A stretch of 37,945 nucleotides of DNA from Dehalococcoidia bacterium. Its GTDB lineage: Bacteria; Chloroflexota; Dehalococcoidia; DSTF01; JALHUB01. Positions 6,783-13,912 of this stretch are shown piece by piece. Below the pieces are notes generated by a model that did no database searches, was not told the DNA's origin, and saw only the letters and a list, made by a program, of their open reading frames with translations. The stretch lies in NCBI GenBank assembly GCA_030018455.1, contig JASEFU010000012.1, positions 1 to 37,945 on the forward strand, in the 5' to 3' direction. The position numbers and the translations under genes were made by a program. Positions within the stretch are counted from its first letter, which is position 1, and each line of letters starts with the position of its first letter.

Positions 6783-7192
6783 GGCGCCCCCGCTTCCGGC
6801 GCCCTGCTCCGCGTCGGGAAGTTCAGCAGCACAAGGATCAGGAACGCCACCGCTACCGCCACCGGGATCACCACCTCTTCCAGGTCGAACGTACCCGCCG
6901 CCAGGTGGAATACGGCGGTGGCTATCGCGACCAGTTGCTGGATCACAGCGACCCAGAGAATGCCGCGATAGCGGAACGGGTCCCGCGCGGCGTAAAGGTA
7001 AAGGATGGCAGGCACGATGAGCGCTCCGCTGAGGGCCCTGGCGGCGAGCACGCCCTGCAGATCACCGTCGATCTCGAAGACAAAGGTGTCGGCCAGCAGT
7101 TGGATCACGAACCCCAGCGCATCCCACGCGGCGAGCAGTACCAGGATGATTTGAAGTCGGCGAGTTGGAGTGGACCTTCCCTGTTGCTCCAA
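6779..7192 (-). CDS. Four-helix membrane protein, unknown function
   Basis: A 137-residue hydrophobic protein with about four membrane helices (near 12-33, 45-65, 78-98 and 107-128) and short loops. A charged N-terminus (STPTRRLQ) and an Ala/Pro tail flank them. No catalytic motif is visible and I do not recognise a named family, though small DoxX/BphX-sized proteins have this look. It starts with TTG at 7192 behind a GGAGG site, and a TATACT -10-like box lies upstream. It converges tail to tail with glycerate kinase. Confidence 0.65.
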   Translation of the reverse strand: MEQQGRSTPTRRLQIILVLLAAWDALGFVIQLLADTFVFEIDGDLQGVLAARALSGALIVPAILYLYAARDPFRYRGILWVAVIQQLVAIATAVFHLAAGTFDLEEVVIPVAVAVAFLILVLLNFPTRSRAPEAGAP

Positions 7193-7279
7193 TTACTTTT
7201 CCTCCCTTCTTCTTCAGTATACCCGCCCCGGCAAGGACATGAGGGGAAACTCGCGCCCGCCTTCCTGGGGAGTAGATGG

Positions 7280-7648
7280 CTAGCCCATGCCCAGCTCCTC
7301 GACCGCCTGCTCGGACATTCCGAAGAAGTGCGCGATTTCGTGGAGGACCGTCTTCCGCACCTCTGCCATCAGCTCTGTCTCGTCGGGGAAGTCGGCCTCC
7401 AGGGGCTCCTTGAAGATGGTTATCCTGTCGGGGGGCACGAGGGTGTAGTTGCCCCCGCGCTCCGTGAGGGGGACGCCGTCGTACATGCCGTAGAGCCGCT
7501 CGCCGCGCTTGATGCCGTGGAGGCGCAGGTCGCGCCGGTCGGGACGCCGCCGTATGACCACGTCGACGTTCGTCAGGTGCTCTCGAAACGGAGGGGGGAT
7601 ATCGGAGAGAGCCTTAAATACAAGCCGGGCAAAACGGCGGGACGTCAA
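7280..7648 (-). CDS. Minimal zincin-like metallopeptidase
   Basis: A 122-residue protein with the zinc-protease motif HEIAH at 103-107, G110 and E118, that is HExxHxxGxxxxxxxE. This spacing matches the small 'metallopeptidase family protein' (zincin_1, DUF1025-like) group, where the two histidines and the downstream acidic residue hold zinc. The preceding ITIFKEPLEADFPDETEL is also typical. These are cytosolic, single-domain proteins without a signal peptide, and their substrates are not established. It follows the unknown gene at 7701-8159 on the same strand, 52 bases downstream. Confidence 0.82.
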   Translation of the reverse strand: MTSRRFARLVFKALSDIPPPFREHLTNVDVVIRRRPDRRDLRLHGIKRGERLYGMYDGVPLTERGGNYTLVPPDRITIFKEPLEADFPDETELMAEVRKTVLHEIAHFFGMSEQAVEELGMG

Positions 7649-7700
7649 TTTCGTCTACCTGCGGAGGCGAGGCCGGGATGAGCGGCCCGGAGAAGAGCCG

Positions 7701-8159
7701 CTACCCCCTCTTCGGCTGGTCCTGGCTCTGACACTCCCACAGCGCCTGATATCCCTTCCCGCGAATCGCCGCCTGGACTTCCGCTCGCTCCAGGTAGAGG
7801 AGCTCGCGCAGCACTTCGTCGCACTGCTTGCCGATGCCGGGATGTCCGGTGTCGATCAGCCGCTGGACGACCGCGGGCCAGATACGGTGGGTGACGAGGC
7901 TATCGATGTGCTTTGGCCACCAGATGGCGCAGATCTTCTCAGGGACGCGAAAGCGGGGCCGCAACTGCTTGAGGCGCTGAAACCCTTCCTCTGCCGACTT
8001 CACATGCGGCACGACTTTGACCATGGGGCCGTCGACGGCGCTGCAGCGGGTATCGATCACGAGGTGCTGGCTCATTACGACGAAGCGGAAGGCGATTATC
8101 TCGGCCGACGCTATCGTCTGCAGTATCTCTTCGACGTTGAGCTCGTAATCGTTGTCCAT
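7701..8159 (-). CDS. Conserved-looking hypothetical protein
   Basis: A 152-residue soluble protein I cannot assign. It begins MDNDYELNVEEILQTIASAEIIAFRFVVM, then a segment suggestive of a substrate pocket (VIDTRCSAVDGPMVKVVPHVKSAEEGF), and a helical second half with WPKHIDSLVTHRIWPAVVQRLI. No signal peptide or membrane helix is seen. A GGAG site lies five bases before the ATG and a promoter candidate sits at 8231-8259, so the gene looks real. It is probably co-transcribed with the zincin gene. Confidence 0.7.
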   Translation of the reverse strand: MDNDYELNVEEILQTIASAEIIAFRFVVMSQHLVIDTRCSAVDGPMVKVVPHVKSAEEGFQRLKQLRPRFRVPEKICAIWWPKHIDSLVTHRIWPAVVQRLIDTGHPGIGKQCDEVLRELLYLERAEVQAAIRGKGYQALWECQSQDQPKRG

Positions 8160-8230
8160 TATCTCCAGGCGCGCGTCTCAACCGGCCGGAGCGACAACAG
8201 GCGCTCCAGGAAGGATTGCCCCTTGCCATA

Positions 8231-8259
8231 ATGCTAGCACCAGCTTCCCTTACGCTCAA
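8231..8259 (-). promoter_or_regulatory. Candidate promoter for the 8159/7648 gene pair
   Basis: On the minus strand: TTGAGC (8259-8254), a 17-base spacer and TAGCAT (8236-8231). The leader would be about 65 bases. An ATTATG overlapping it downstream is an alternative -10. The stretch 8160-8400 holds this promoter and the divergent one at 8319-8348, and no gene. Confidence 0.4.
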
Positions 8260-8318
8260 GGTTCGAATCTACCGCGCAGAGATAACGGGTCGCCCTCCGC
8301 CACCCGCGCGCCGGGCGG

Positions 8319-8348
8319 TTGACAGCAAATGGCAAGTTCCTTGAAGAT
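8319..8348 (+). promoter_or_regulatory. Candidate promoter of the lipoprotein gene
   Basis: TTGACA (8319-8324), an 18-base spacer and GAAGAT (8343-8348). The -35 is perfect and the -10 is weak. Transcription would start near 8355, which excludes the ATG codons at 8329 and 8347 as starts and supports the GTG at 8401. Confidence 0.45.
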
Positions 8349-8400
8349 GACTCCAGTGTGCCGGATACCCGCTCGGTCCTTCGCTGGATGGGATGTTGGC

Positions 8401-9540
8401 GTGTGTGGTAAGAACGGGAGCACACGATTCCTGCTCCCCCTGATGCTGGCCCTGGCCGCCGCCCTGCTGCTGAGCTGCGGCGGCGGCGGCGACGATTCCG
8501 CCGCGACGCCCTCGGTATTGCCCCGAGACCTGAACATCGGCGCTCCCCGTTCGTTCGAGCTGGGGGTCGGCGCCTTCCCCAGTGAGCCGACGCGCCAGGG
8601 CTACGAGAAGGCCTTTGTCTTCGCGGCGGAGGCAGGCGAGCTGGTGCTGATCCAGCGGGCGCCGCCCTGGAAGGAGTTCCTGCCCGGCGGCGCGCTCTCC
8701 GATGACACGCGCCAGACGACAGCGGAGGAAAAGCGCCTGACGGACGAAAACGGCCTGTCGCTGCTCTACGCCATAGACCCCACCGATCCCGCAGACCGCA
8801 GCCGGTTGCAGGGGCTGCCCGAAGGCATCAAGGACAGGACCTTCGCCAACAAGGACGTAAGAAAGGCGTTCGTCAATTACGCCAAGTACGTCGCCCTGAA
8901 CTATCACCCCAAGCTCCTCGCCCTCGGCGTCGAAGTCAACATGTACTATCACCGCCAGCCCGACGACTTCGACAACTTCCTCAGCCTGTACGCTGAGGCC
9001 TACGACGCAGTCAAGAGCGTTTCGCCGGACACGCTGGTCTTCCCCATCTTCCAACTGGAGGAGATGTACGGCCTGATCGGCTCGGAGAAGGAACTGAGCA
9101 GAGAGTGGACGCTGCTGCGCCGGTTCGAGCCCAGGCTCGACGTTGCCGCCTTCAGCACCTATCCAAGTTTCGTGTTTGAGAACGTGGACAGCATGCCCGA
9201 CGACTACTGGAAGAAGATAGCCGAGCACACCAGCCGGCCGATCGCCATCGCCAGCGCCGGCTATTCCTCGGAGACCGGGCGCGAAGGGCTAAGCACGGGC
9301 TCGGAGGCCGACCAGGCGGCGTTCGTGCAGCGACTGCTCAGCGAAGCAGAGGCGCTGAAGATGCCCTTCGTTGTCTGGCTGACCGGGCACGATCCCGCCC
9401 TGCCTGCCGAGGCCCCGTTCGATCTCTACAATCACATGGGGCTTTGCCGCAGTGACGCGAGCTACAAGCCGGCATGGTACCTGTGGCTGGAGCAGGCCAT
9501 GCGCCCCCTCGATGACGACCTGAAGGCGGCAGGAGAGTAG
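8401..9540 (+). CDS. Secreted lipoprotein with glycosidase-like TIM-barrel features
   Basis: A 379-residue predicted lipoprotein. Starting at GTG 8401, the signal peptide is a charged segment (CGKNGSTR), a hydrophobic core (FLLPLMLALAAALLL) and the lipobox LLSC with the lipidated Cys at 26, followed by GGGGDD. The mature domain resembles clan-A glycoside hydrolase barrels: KYVALNYHPKLLALGVEVNMYY has the strand-4 'E-N' shape of GH53/GH42-type enzymes, and DVAAFSTYPSF and IAIASAGYSSETG look like later strands. The family is uncertain and it may be a non-catalytic relative. It ends four bases from the convergent acyl-CoA dehydrogenase gene. Confidence 0.72.
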   Translation: MCGKNGSTRFLLPLMLALAAALLLSCGGGGDDSAATPSVLPRDLNIGAPRSFELGVGAFPSEPTRQGYEKAFVFAAEAGELVLIQRAPPWKEFLPGGALSDDTRQTTAEEKRLTDENGLSLLYAIDPTDPADRSRLQGLPEGIKDRTFANKDVRKAFVNYAKYVALNYHPKLLALGVEVNMYYHRQPDDFDNFLSLYAEAYDAVKSVSPDTLVFPIFQLEEMYGLIGSEKELSREWTLLRRFEPRLDVAAFSTYPSFVFENVDSMPDDYWKKIAEHTSRPIAIASAGYSSETGREGLSTGSEADQAAFVQRLLSEAEALKMPFVVWLTGHDPALPAEAPFDLYNHMGLCRSDASYKPAWYLWLEQAMRPLDDDLKAAGE

Positions 9541-9544
9541 ACGC

Positions 9545-10699
9545 CTACCCGTAAACGAGGTCGCGGTCGAGGAGCGCGCGCGACACGATTACGCGGTGTA
9601 TCTGGCTCGTCCCCTCGACGATCATGAGCTGCCGGGCATCCCGGTAGTGCCGCTCCAATGGATGGTCGCGCATGTACCCCTGCGCCCCCAGCACCTGCAA
9701 CGCGTCTGAAGAGACGCGAACGGCCGCCTCGCTGGCGAAAGCCTTGGCGATGGACAGGAAGTGCGCGTCCTCCTTCTTGAACCGCCCCTGGTCGACCAGC
9801 CACGCCGCCTGATAGGTGAGGAGACGCGCCGCCTCGATCTGGATCGCCATCTCGGCGAACATGAACTGGATCGCCTGCAAATCGACGATCGGCCCGCCGA
9901 ACGCCTCCCTCTGGCGCGCGAATTCGAGCGCGTACGAGAGCGCGCCCTCGGCAAGCCCCAGCCCGCGCGCGGCCACGATAGGGCGGATGCTGTTCAGCGT
10001 GTACATGGCAGTGCGGAACCCGCCCCCAAGCTGATAGGCGGCGGGTATGCGGCAGTCCTGGAAGCACAGGAGGGCGGTGGCGATGCCCCGCACACCCATC
10101 TTCTCGTCGAGGCGCGTGACGGAGAAGCCGGGCGTCGTCGTCGGAACGATGAAGCCGGAGACGCCGCGGGAGCCAAGAGAGGGATCGGTCTTGGCGAATA
10201 TGGAGACGTAGTCGGCGACAGCGCCGCCGGAGATGAACGCCTTCTCACCGTTTATCACGAAGTCATCGCCATCGCGCACGGCCCTCGCCTGGATGGCGGC
10301 AGCGTCGGAGCCCGCGTTGGGCTCGGTCAGGCCGAAGGCGGCTTTCATCGAGCCGTCGGCTATGGGCGGGAGGAACTGCCGCTTCTGCTCTTCCGTCCCG
10401 CCGATGACGATGGGCTGCGTGGGCAGCGCGCTGAGGAGAAGCATGAGGCCGGAAGAGCAGCAGTACTTTGCCACCTCTTCGACGGCGAGGGCGAGGGCGA
10501 GGAAGCCGGCGCCGCTGCCGCCATACTGCGTCGGGATGGTGAGGCCGAACAGGCCGGCCTCCCGGAAGACAGCAAAGATATCGTGCGGGTACTGCTCTGT
10601 CCTGTCGACCTCAGCGGCGCGCGGCGCCACGCATTCTCTGGCGATGCGCTGCGCCGTAGCCCGGATCAGGTTGTGCTCTTCCGACAACTGAAAGTCCAT
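9545..10699 (-). CDS. Acyl-CoA dehydrogenase
   Basis: A 384-residue flavoenzyme that oxidises acyl-CoA to enoyl-CoA, passing electrons to ETF. Standard family landmarks are present: MDFQLSEEHNLIRATAQRIA at the N-terminus, FGLTEPNAGSDAAA (FAD/substrate loop), INGEKAFISGGAVADY, RQREAFGGPIVDLQAIQFMFAEM, and the C-terminal VEGTSQIHRVIV, whose Glu is the usual catalytic base. The ATG at 10699 was chosen for its AAGGAG site, and the upstream in-frame extension is unconserved. The acyl chain it prefers cannot be told from sequence alone. It is monocistronic and divergent from the SAM riboswitch operon. Confidence 0.93.
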   Translation of the reverse strand: MDFQLSEEHNLIRATAQRIARECVAPRAAEVDRTEQYPHDIFAVFREAGLFGLTIPTQYGGSGAGFLALALAVEEVAKYCCSSGLMLLLSALPTQPIVIGGTEEQKRQFLPPIADGSMKAAFGLTEPNAGSDAAAIQARAVRDGDDFVINGEKAFISGGAVADYVSIFAKTDPSLGSRGVSGFIVPTTTPGFSVTRLDEKMGVRGIATALLCFQDCRIPAAYQLGGGFRTAMYTLNSIRPIVAARGLGLAEGALSYALEFARQREAFGGPIVDLQAIQFMFAEMAIQIEAARLLTYQAAWLVDQGRFKKEDAHFLSIAKAFASEAAVRVSSDALQVLGAQGYMRDHPLERHYRDARQLMIVEGTSQIHRVIVSRALLDRDLVYG

Positions 10700-10777
10700 C
10701 TGTCGCTCCTTAGCGGTGAATGGTCGAGGGCGCCGCCCCGGGGCCACTGCTTCGGAAAGAAAGCTGTGCAATTCGGC

Positions 10778-10807
10778 TTGACGCTGAAGGGCGCCGGTTC
10801 CTAAAAT
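10778..10807 (+). promoter_or_regulatory. Promoter of the SAM-riboswitch operon
   Basis: TTGACG (10778-10783), an 18-base spacer and TAAAAT (10802-10807). The transcript would begin near 10814, about 20 bases before the riboswitch P1 stem. Confidence 0.7.
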
Positions 10808-10833
10808 AGACTAACAAGCGAATAGAGTAAACG

Positions 10834-10949
10834 CTCTTATCAAGAGTGGTGGAGGGCCCGGCCCGACGAAGCCCGGCAACCGGTCCGTAGGAGGTGCCCG
10901 CGGATACGGTGCCAAGTCCGACCCTGCCGGCGGCGGGGAAAGATGAGAG
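10834..10949 (+). promoter_or_regulatory. SAM-I (S-box) riboswitch
   Basis: The conserved core is plain: TATCAAGAGTGGTGGAGGG, then CCCGACGAAGCCCGGCAACC, GGTGCCAAGTCC and GAAAGATGAGAG. The P1 stem pairs CTCTTATC (10834-10841) with GATGAGAG (10942-10949), eight pairs with one G-U. S-box RNAs bind S-adenosylmethionine and shut off expression. Here the next structure is an intrinsic terminator (10962-10988). Bases 10944-10951 (TGAGAGTT) can instead pair with AACTTCTCA (10962-10970), with one bulged U, forming the antiterminator when SAM is low. Confidence 0.96.
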
Positions 10950-10961
10950 TTGGTTTCGCAG

Positions 10962-10988
10962 AACTTCTCACACCACGAGAAGTTTTTT
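10962..10988 (+). terminator. Riboswitch-controlled intrinsic terminator
   Basis: AACTTCTC (10962-10969), a seven-base loop and GAGAAGTT (10977-10984), running into six T residues (10983-10988). It lies 12 bases after P1 and before the mtnA ribosome binding site. Binding of SAM stabilises P1, frees this hairpin and stops transcription. Confidence 0.92.
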
Positions 10989-11017
10989 GTTGCCCGCCCG
11001 CAGGAGAAAGCGCAGCC

Positions 11018-12058
11018 TTGGAAGCCATAGCCTGGAGCGAGGGAAAAGTCGTCCTGCTCGACCAGTCGCGCCTTCCGTTTGAGGAGACATACATCGAGAT
11101 CGAAGACCACGAGGCGATGGCGCAGGCGATCCGCCAGATGCGGGTGCGCGGCGCCCCCGCCCTGGGGATCGCCGCTGCCTACGGCGTCGCGCTCGCCGCC
11201 CGTTCCGCCGTCTCACAGGGCAGAGCGCCGCTCGCCGCTGCCGAAGAAGCGGCCGCCGTGCTCGACTCGACGCGGCCGACGGCGCGCAACCTCCGCTGGG
11301 CAATCGAACGCGTGCTGGATGCCGTCCGGGCCGCGCCCGATGATGCCATTCCCGCGGCAGCGCTGGCGCAGGCCCGCCGCATCCACGAGGAGGAGCGCGA
11401 GGCCAACCGCGAAATCGGGCGGCTGGGCGCCGCGCTCATCTCCGACGGCGCACACGTGCTCACCCACTGCAACGCCGGCGCGCTCGCCACGGCGGGCTAC
11501 GGTACGGCGCTGGGCGTCCTGCGGACGGCTTGGGAGCAGGGGAAGCGCCTCCACGTCTTCGTCGACGAGACGAGGCCGCTGTTGCAGGGCGCGCGTCTGA
11601 CTGCGTGGGAGCTACGGCAGTGGAGGATACCGTTCACCCTTATCGTCGACGCCGCGGCCGGCTCCCTGATGAGACGGGGCGCCGTCTCGTGCATCGTCGT
11701 GGGCGCGGACCGCATCGCCGCCAACGGCGACGTGGCGAACAAGGTCGGAACCTACCCCCTGGCCGTCCTGGCGAAGGAGAACGGCGTCCCCTTCTACGTG
11801 GCAGCGCCGTCGGGCACGATAGACCTCGCGCTCCCGCAAGGCGATGAGATACCGATCGAGGAGCGGGCGCCGGAAGAGGTGACGAGCGTCGCCGACCGGC
11901 GGATCGCCCCGGAGGGCGTCGAAGCGTTCAACCCCGCATTCGACGTGACTCCTCACCGCTACGTCTCCGCGATCATCACCGAGCGCGGCATCGTCCGCGA
12001 GCCGTACGACGAAGGGCTGGCGCGGCTGTTAGCGGTGAGAGCCGCGACGAAAGGTTAA
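11018..12058 (+). CDS. mtnA: S-methyl-5-thioribose-1-phosphate isomerase MtnA
   Basis: A 346-residue isomerase of methionine salvage, converting methylthioribose-1-P to methylthioribulose-1-P. Conserved parts: VVLLDQSRLPFEE, MRVRGAPALGIAAAYG, VLTHCNAGALATAGYGTALG (the catalytic cysteine) and VVGADRIAANGDVANKVGTY (the catalytic aspartate), as in the eIF2B-related MtnA family. The start is TTG at 11018 with AGGAGA ten bases upstream. The open frame runs back to 10943, but that extension is riboswitch and terminator and cannot be coding. It heads the SAM-controlled operon. Confidence 0.95.
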   Translation: MEAIAWSEGKVVLLDQSRLPFEETYIEIEDHEAMAQAIRQMRVRGAPALGIAAAYGVALAARSAVSQGRAPLAAAEEAAAVLDSTRPTARNLRWAIERVLDAVRAAPDDAIPAAALAQARRIHEEEREANREIGRLGAALISDGAHVLTHCNAGALATAGYGTALGVLRTAWEQGKRLHVFVDETRPLLQGARLTAWELRQWRIPFTLIVDAAAGSLMRRGAVSCIVVGADRIAANGDVANKVGTYPLAVLAKENGVPFYVAAPSGTIDLALPQGDEIPIEERAPEEVTSVADRRIAPEGVEAFNPAFDVTPHRYVSAIITERGIVREPYDEGLARLLAVRAATKG

Positions 12059-12065
12059 AGAGGCA

Positions 12066-13022
12066 TTGATTGGTTTCAGCGATTTCCTGAACGCCGACCC
12101 GACCGACTGGCTCCTCGAGGAGGAGAACCCCTCGGTGCGCTACCTCACGCTCCGCACCATCGTCGAAATGCCGGAAGACCACCGCGCAGTGCAGCAGGCG
12201 AGGCGCGAGATAATGGAACGCGGGCCGGTGCCGGCCATTCTCCAGGCGCAGCATCCGGAAGGGTACTGGCTCAAGCCCGGGGCGGGCTACAGCCCCAAGT
12301 ACAGGGCCACGATCTGGCAGATCAAGTTCCTCGCCCAGCTCGCCGCCGATGGCTCCGACCCGCGAGTGGCGAAAGGATGCGAGTACGTCCTGGGCCACAG
12401 CCGCGCCCGCAACGGCGCCTTCTCGATAACCGGCGTCCCAAGCGCCGCCATCGATTGCCTCAACGGCAACCTCATCCACGCCTTCATCTCCCTCGGTTAC
12501 GGGCGCGACGAGAGGGTGCAGGAGGCGGTCCATCAGCTCTGCGCGTCGATTTCCGAGAAGCACTTCCAGTGCGCCGCCAACGCGAAGCTTCCCTGCGGCT
12601 GGGGCGCCGTCAAAGCTCTGCTTGCCTTTACCGCCATTCCGCCGGAAGAACGGAACAGCGAAGTGAAGGCGGCAATAGAAGAGGGCGCCGACTTCCTGTT
12701 GAGCCGCAATCCGGCCGTCGCCGACTACCCCTGCTGGGAGCGCGTGAGTTCGACCTGGCAGAAGTTCGGCTTCCCGCTCAGCTACAGCAGCAACGTCCTC
12801 GAAGCGCTGTGGGTGCTGGCGGAACTCGGCCACGGCAACTCGCCCGTGCTCGGCGACGCGCTGAAACTCGTGCTCTCAAAGCAGGACGCACACGGCCGCT
12901 GGAAGATGGAGAGCAGCCTCAACGGCAAGATGTGGGCCGACATCGAGGCGAAGGGCAAGCCCAGCAAGTGGGTCACCCTCCAGGCGATGCAGATGCTGAA
13001 ACGCGTTTACGGGGGCTATTGA
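12066..13022 (+). CDS. Alpha/alpha-toroid (prenyltransferase-repeat-like) protein, unknown function
   Basis: A 318-residue soluble protein with repeated helical hairpins ending in G-x-W/F turns: GYWLKPGAGYSPKYRATIWQ, NGAFSI, LPCGWGAVKALLAF, GRWKMESS. This is the look of squalene-cyclase/prenyltransferase alpha/alpha barrels. The DxDD and zinc-ligand motifs of the catalytic families are not obvious. Conserved-looking Cys, Trp and His residues (ISEKHFQCAANAKLPCGWG, YPCWERVSSTW) could form a pocket. The TTG start lies seven bases after the mtnA stop, and the stop overlaps the mtnP start (TGATG), so it is translationally linked to two methionine-salvage enzymes. The real substrate is unknown. Confidence 0.75.
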   Translation: MIGFSDFLNADPTDWLLEEENPSVRYLTLRTIVEMPEDHRAVQQARREIMERGPVPAILQAQHPEGYWLKPGAGYSPKYRATIWQIKFLAQLAADGSDPRVAKGCEYVLGHSRARNGAFSITGVPSAAIDCLNGNLIHAFISLGYGRDERVQEAVHQLCASISEKHFQCAANAKLPCGWGAVKALLAFTAIPPEERNSEVKAAIEEGADFLLSRNPAVADYPCWERVSSTWQKFGFPLSYSSNVLEALWVLAELGHGNSPVLGDALKLVLSKQDAHGRWKMESSLNGKMWADIEAKGKPSKWVTLQAMQMLKRVYGGY

Positions 13023-13912
13023 TGGCCGAGGCGGAAGTGGCCGTAATCGGCGGCAGCGGTTTCTACCAGATGAAAGGACTGAGCGACCGCGAGGAGCTGC
13101 GGCTCTCGACACCCTTCGGCGAGCCCAGCGACAGACTCGTCCTCGGCGTGCTCGCGGGGCGCCGCGTCGCTTTCCTGCCGCGGCACGGCGTCGGCCACCG
13201 GTTGCTCCCCTCGGAAGTGCCCTCCCGCGCCAACATCTACGCTCTGAAGACGCTGGGCGTGCAGCGGATCATCTCCATCAACGCCGTCGGCAGCCTCCGC
13301 GAGGAGATCGCTCCCCGCCATCTCGCCGTTCCCCACCAGCTCATCGACAGGACGCGCGGCCGGGCCGGCACGTTCTTCGGGCGGGGCATTGCCGCCCACG
13401 TATCGTTCGCCGAGCCCTTCTGCCCCGACCTCAGCGCCGCCCTCGTCGGCGCCGCGAACGAGGCGGGGGCCACCGTACACGACGGCGGGACAATGGTGGT
13501 CATCGAGGGGCCGCAGTTCTCCACAAGGGCGGAGTCCGAGCTGTACCGTTCGTGGGGAGCGGGCCTCATCGGTATGACAGGCGTGCCGGAGGCGAAGCTG
13601 GCGCGGGAAGCCGAGATCTGCTACGCCAGCCTCTCCTGCGTCACCGACTACGACGTCTGGCGAGAGTCATCGGACTCCGTGACCGCCGAGATGATACTGG
13701 AGAACCTGTCGGAGAACGTGCAGACCGCGCAGCAGGTAGTGGCCCTGGCCGTCGAGAAGCTGCCCGCCAAGCGCGACTGCCTCTGCGCAAACGCTCTTAG
13801 CGACGCCCTCGTGACCCCGGCCGATCTCGTGCCGGAGCAGGTCAAACGCGATCTGGCGCCCATCATAGGAAGGTACATGCCCGCGCGGTCGGGCAGGGGC
13901 GCCGATGGTTAG
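13022..13912 (+). CDS. mtnP: S-methyl-5'-thioadenosine phosphorylase MtnP
   Basis: A 296-residue PNP-family phosphorylase that splits methylthioadenosine with phosphate into adenine and methylthioribose-1-P, the substrate of MtnA. Family motifs: VIGGSGFY, LSTPFGEPSD, LPRHGVGHRLLPSEVPSRAN, INAVGSLREEI (phosphate site), VVIEGPQFSTRAES and IGMTGVPEAKLAREAEICYA, then VTDYDVW with the base-contacting Asp. Length and GPQFSTRAE fit MTAP rather than ordinary purine nucleoside phosphorylase. The ATG overlaps the preceding stop by one base and its own stop overlaps the next ATG by eight bases. Confidence 0.95.
   Translation: MAEAEVAVIGGSGFYQMKGLSDREELRLSTPFGEPSDRLVLGVLAGRRVAFLPRHGVGHRLLPSEVPSRANIYALKTLGVQRIISINAVGSLREEIAPRHLAVPHQLIDRTRGRAGTFFGRGIAAHVSFAEPFCPDLSAALVGAANEAGATVHDGGTMVVIEGPQFSTRAESELYRSWGAGLIGMTGVPEAKLAREAEICYASLSCVTDYDVWRESSDSVTAEMILENLSENVQTAQQVVALAVEKLPAKRDCLCANALSDALVTPADLVPEQVKRDLAPIIGRYMPARSGRGADG

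Noticed and set aside
8258-8275. GGTTCGAATCTACC resembles a tRNA T-arm
   Set aside because: The flanking bases do not pair as a five-base T-stem, and no acceptor, D or anticodon arm can be folded around it.
10943-11017. N-terminal extension of mtnA
   Set aside because: This stretch is the 3' half of riboswitch P1 plus the terminator hairpin.
12377-13021. Frame open upstream of mtnP, giving a 511-residue fusion
   Set aside because: The extension is an out-of-frame shadow of the toroid gene. MtnP starts with ATG at 13022 at a TGATG overlap.
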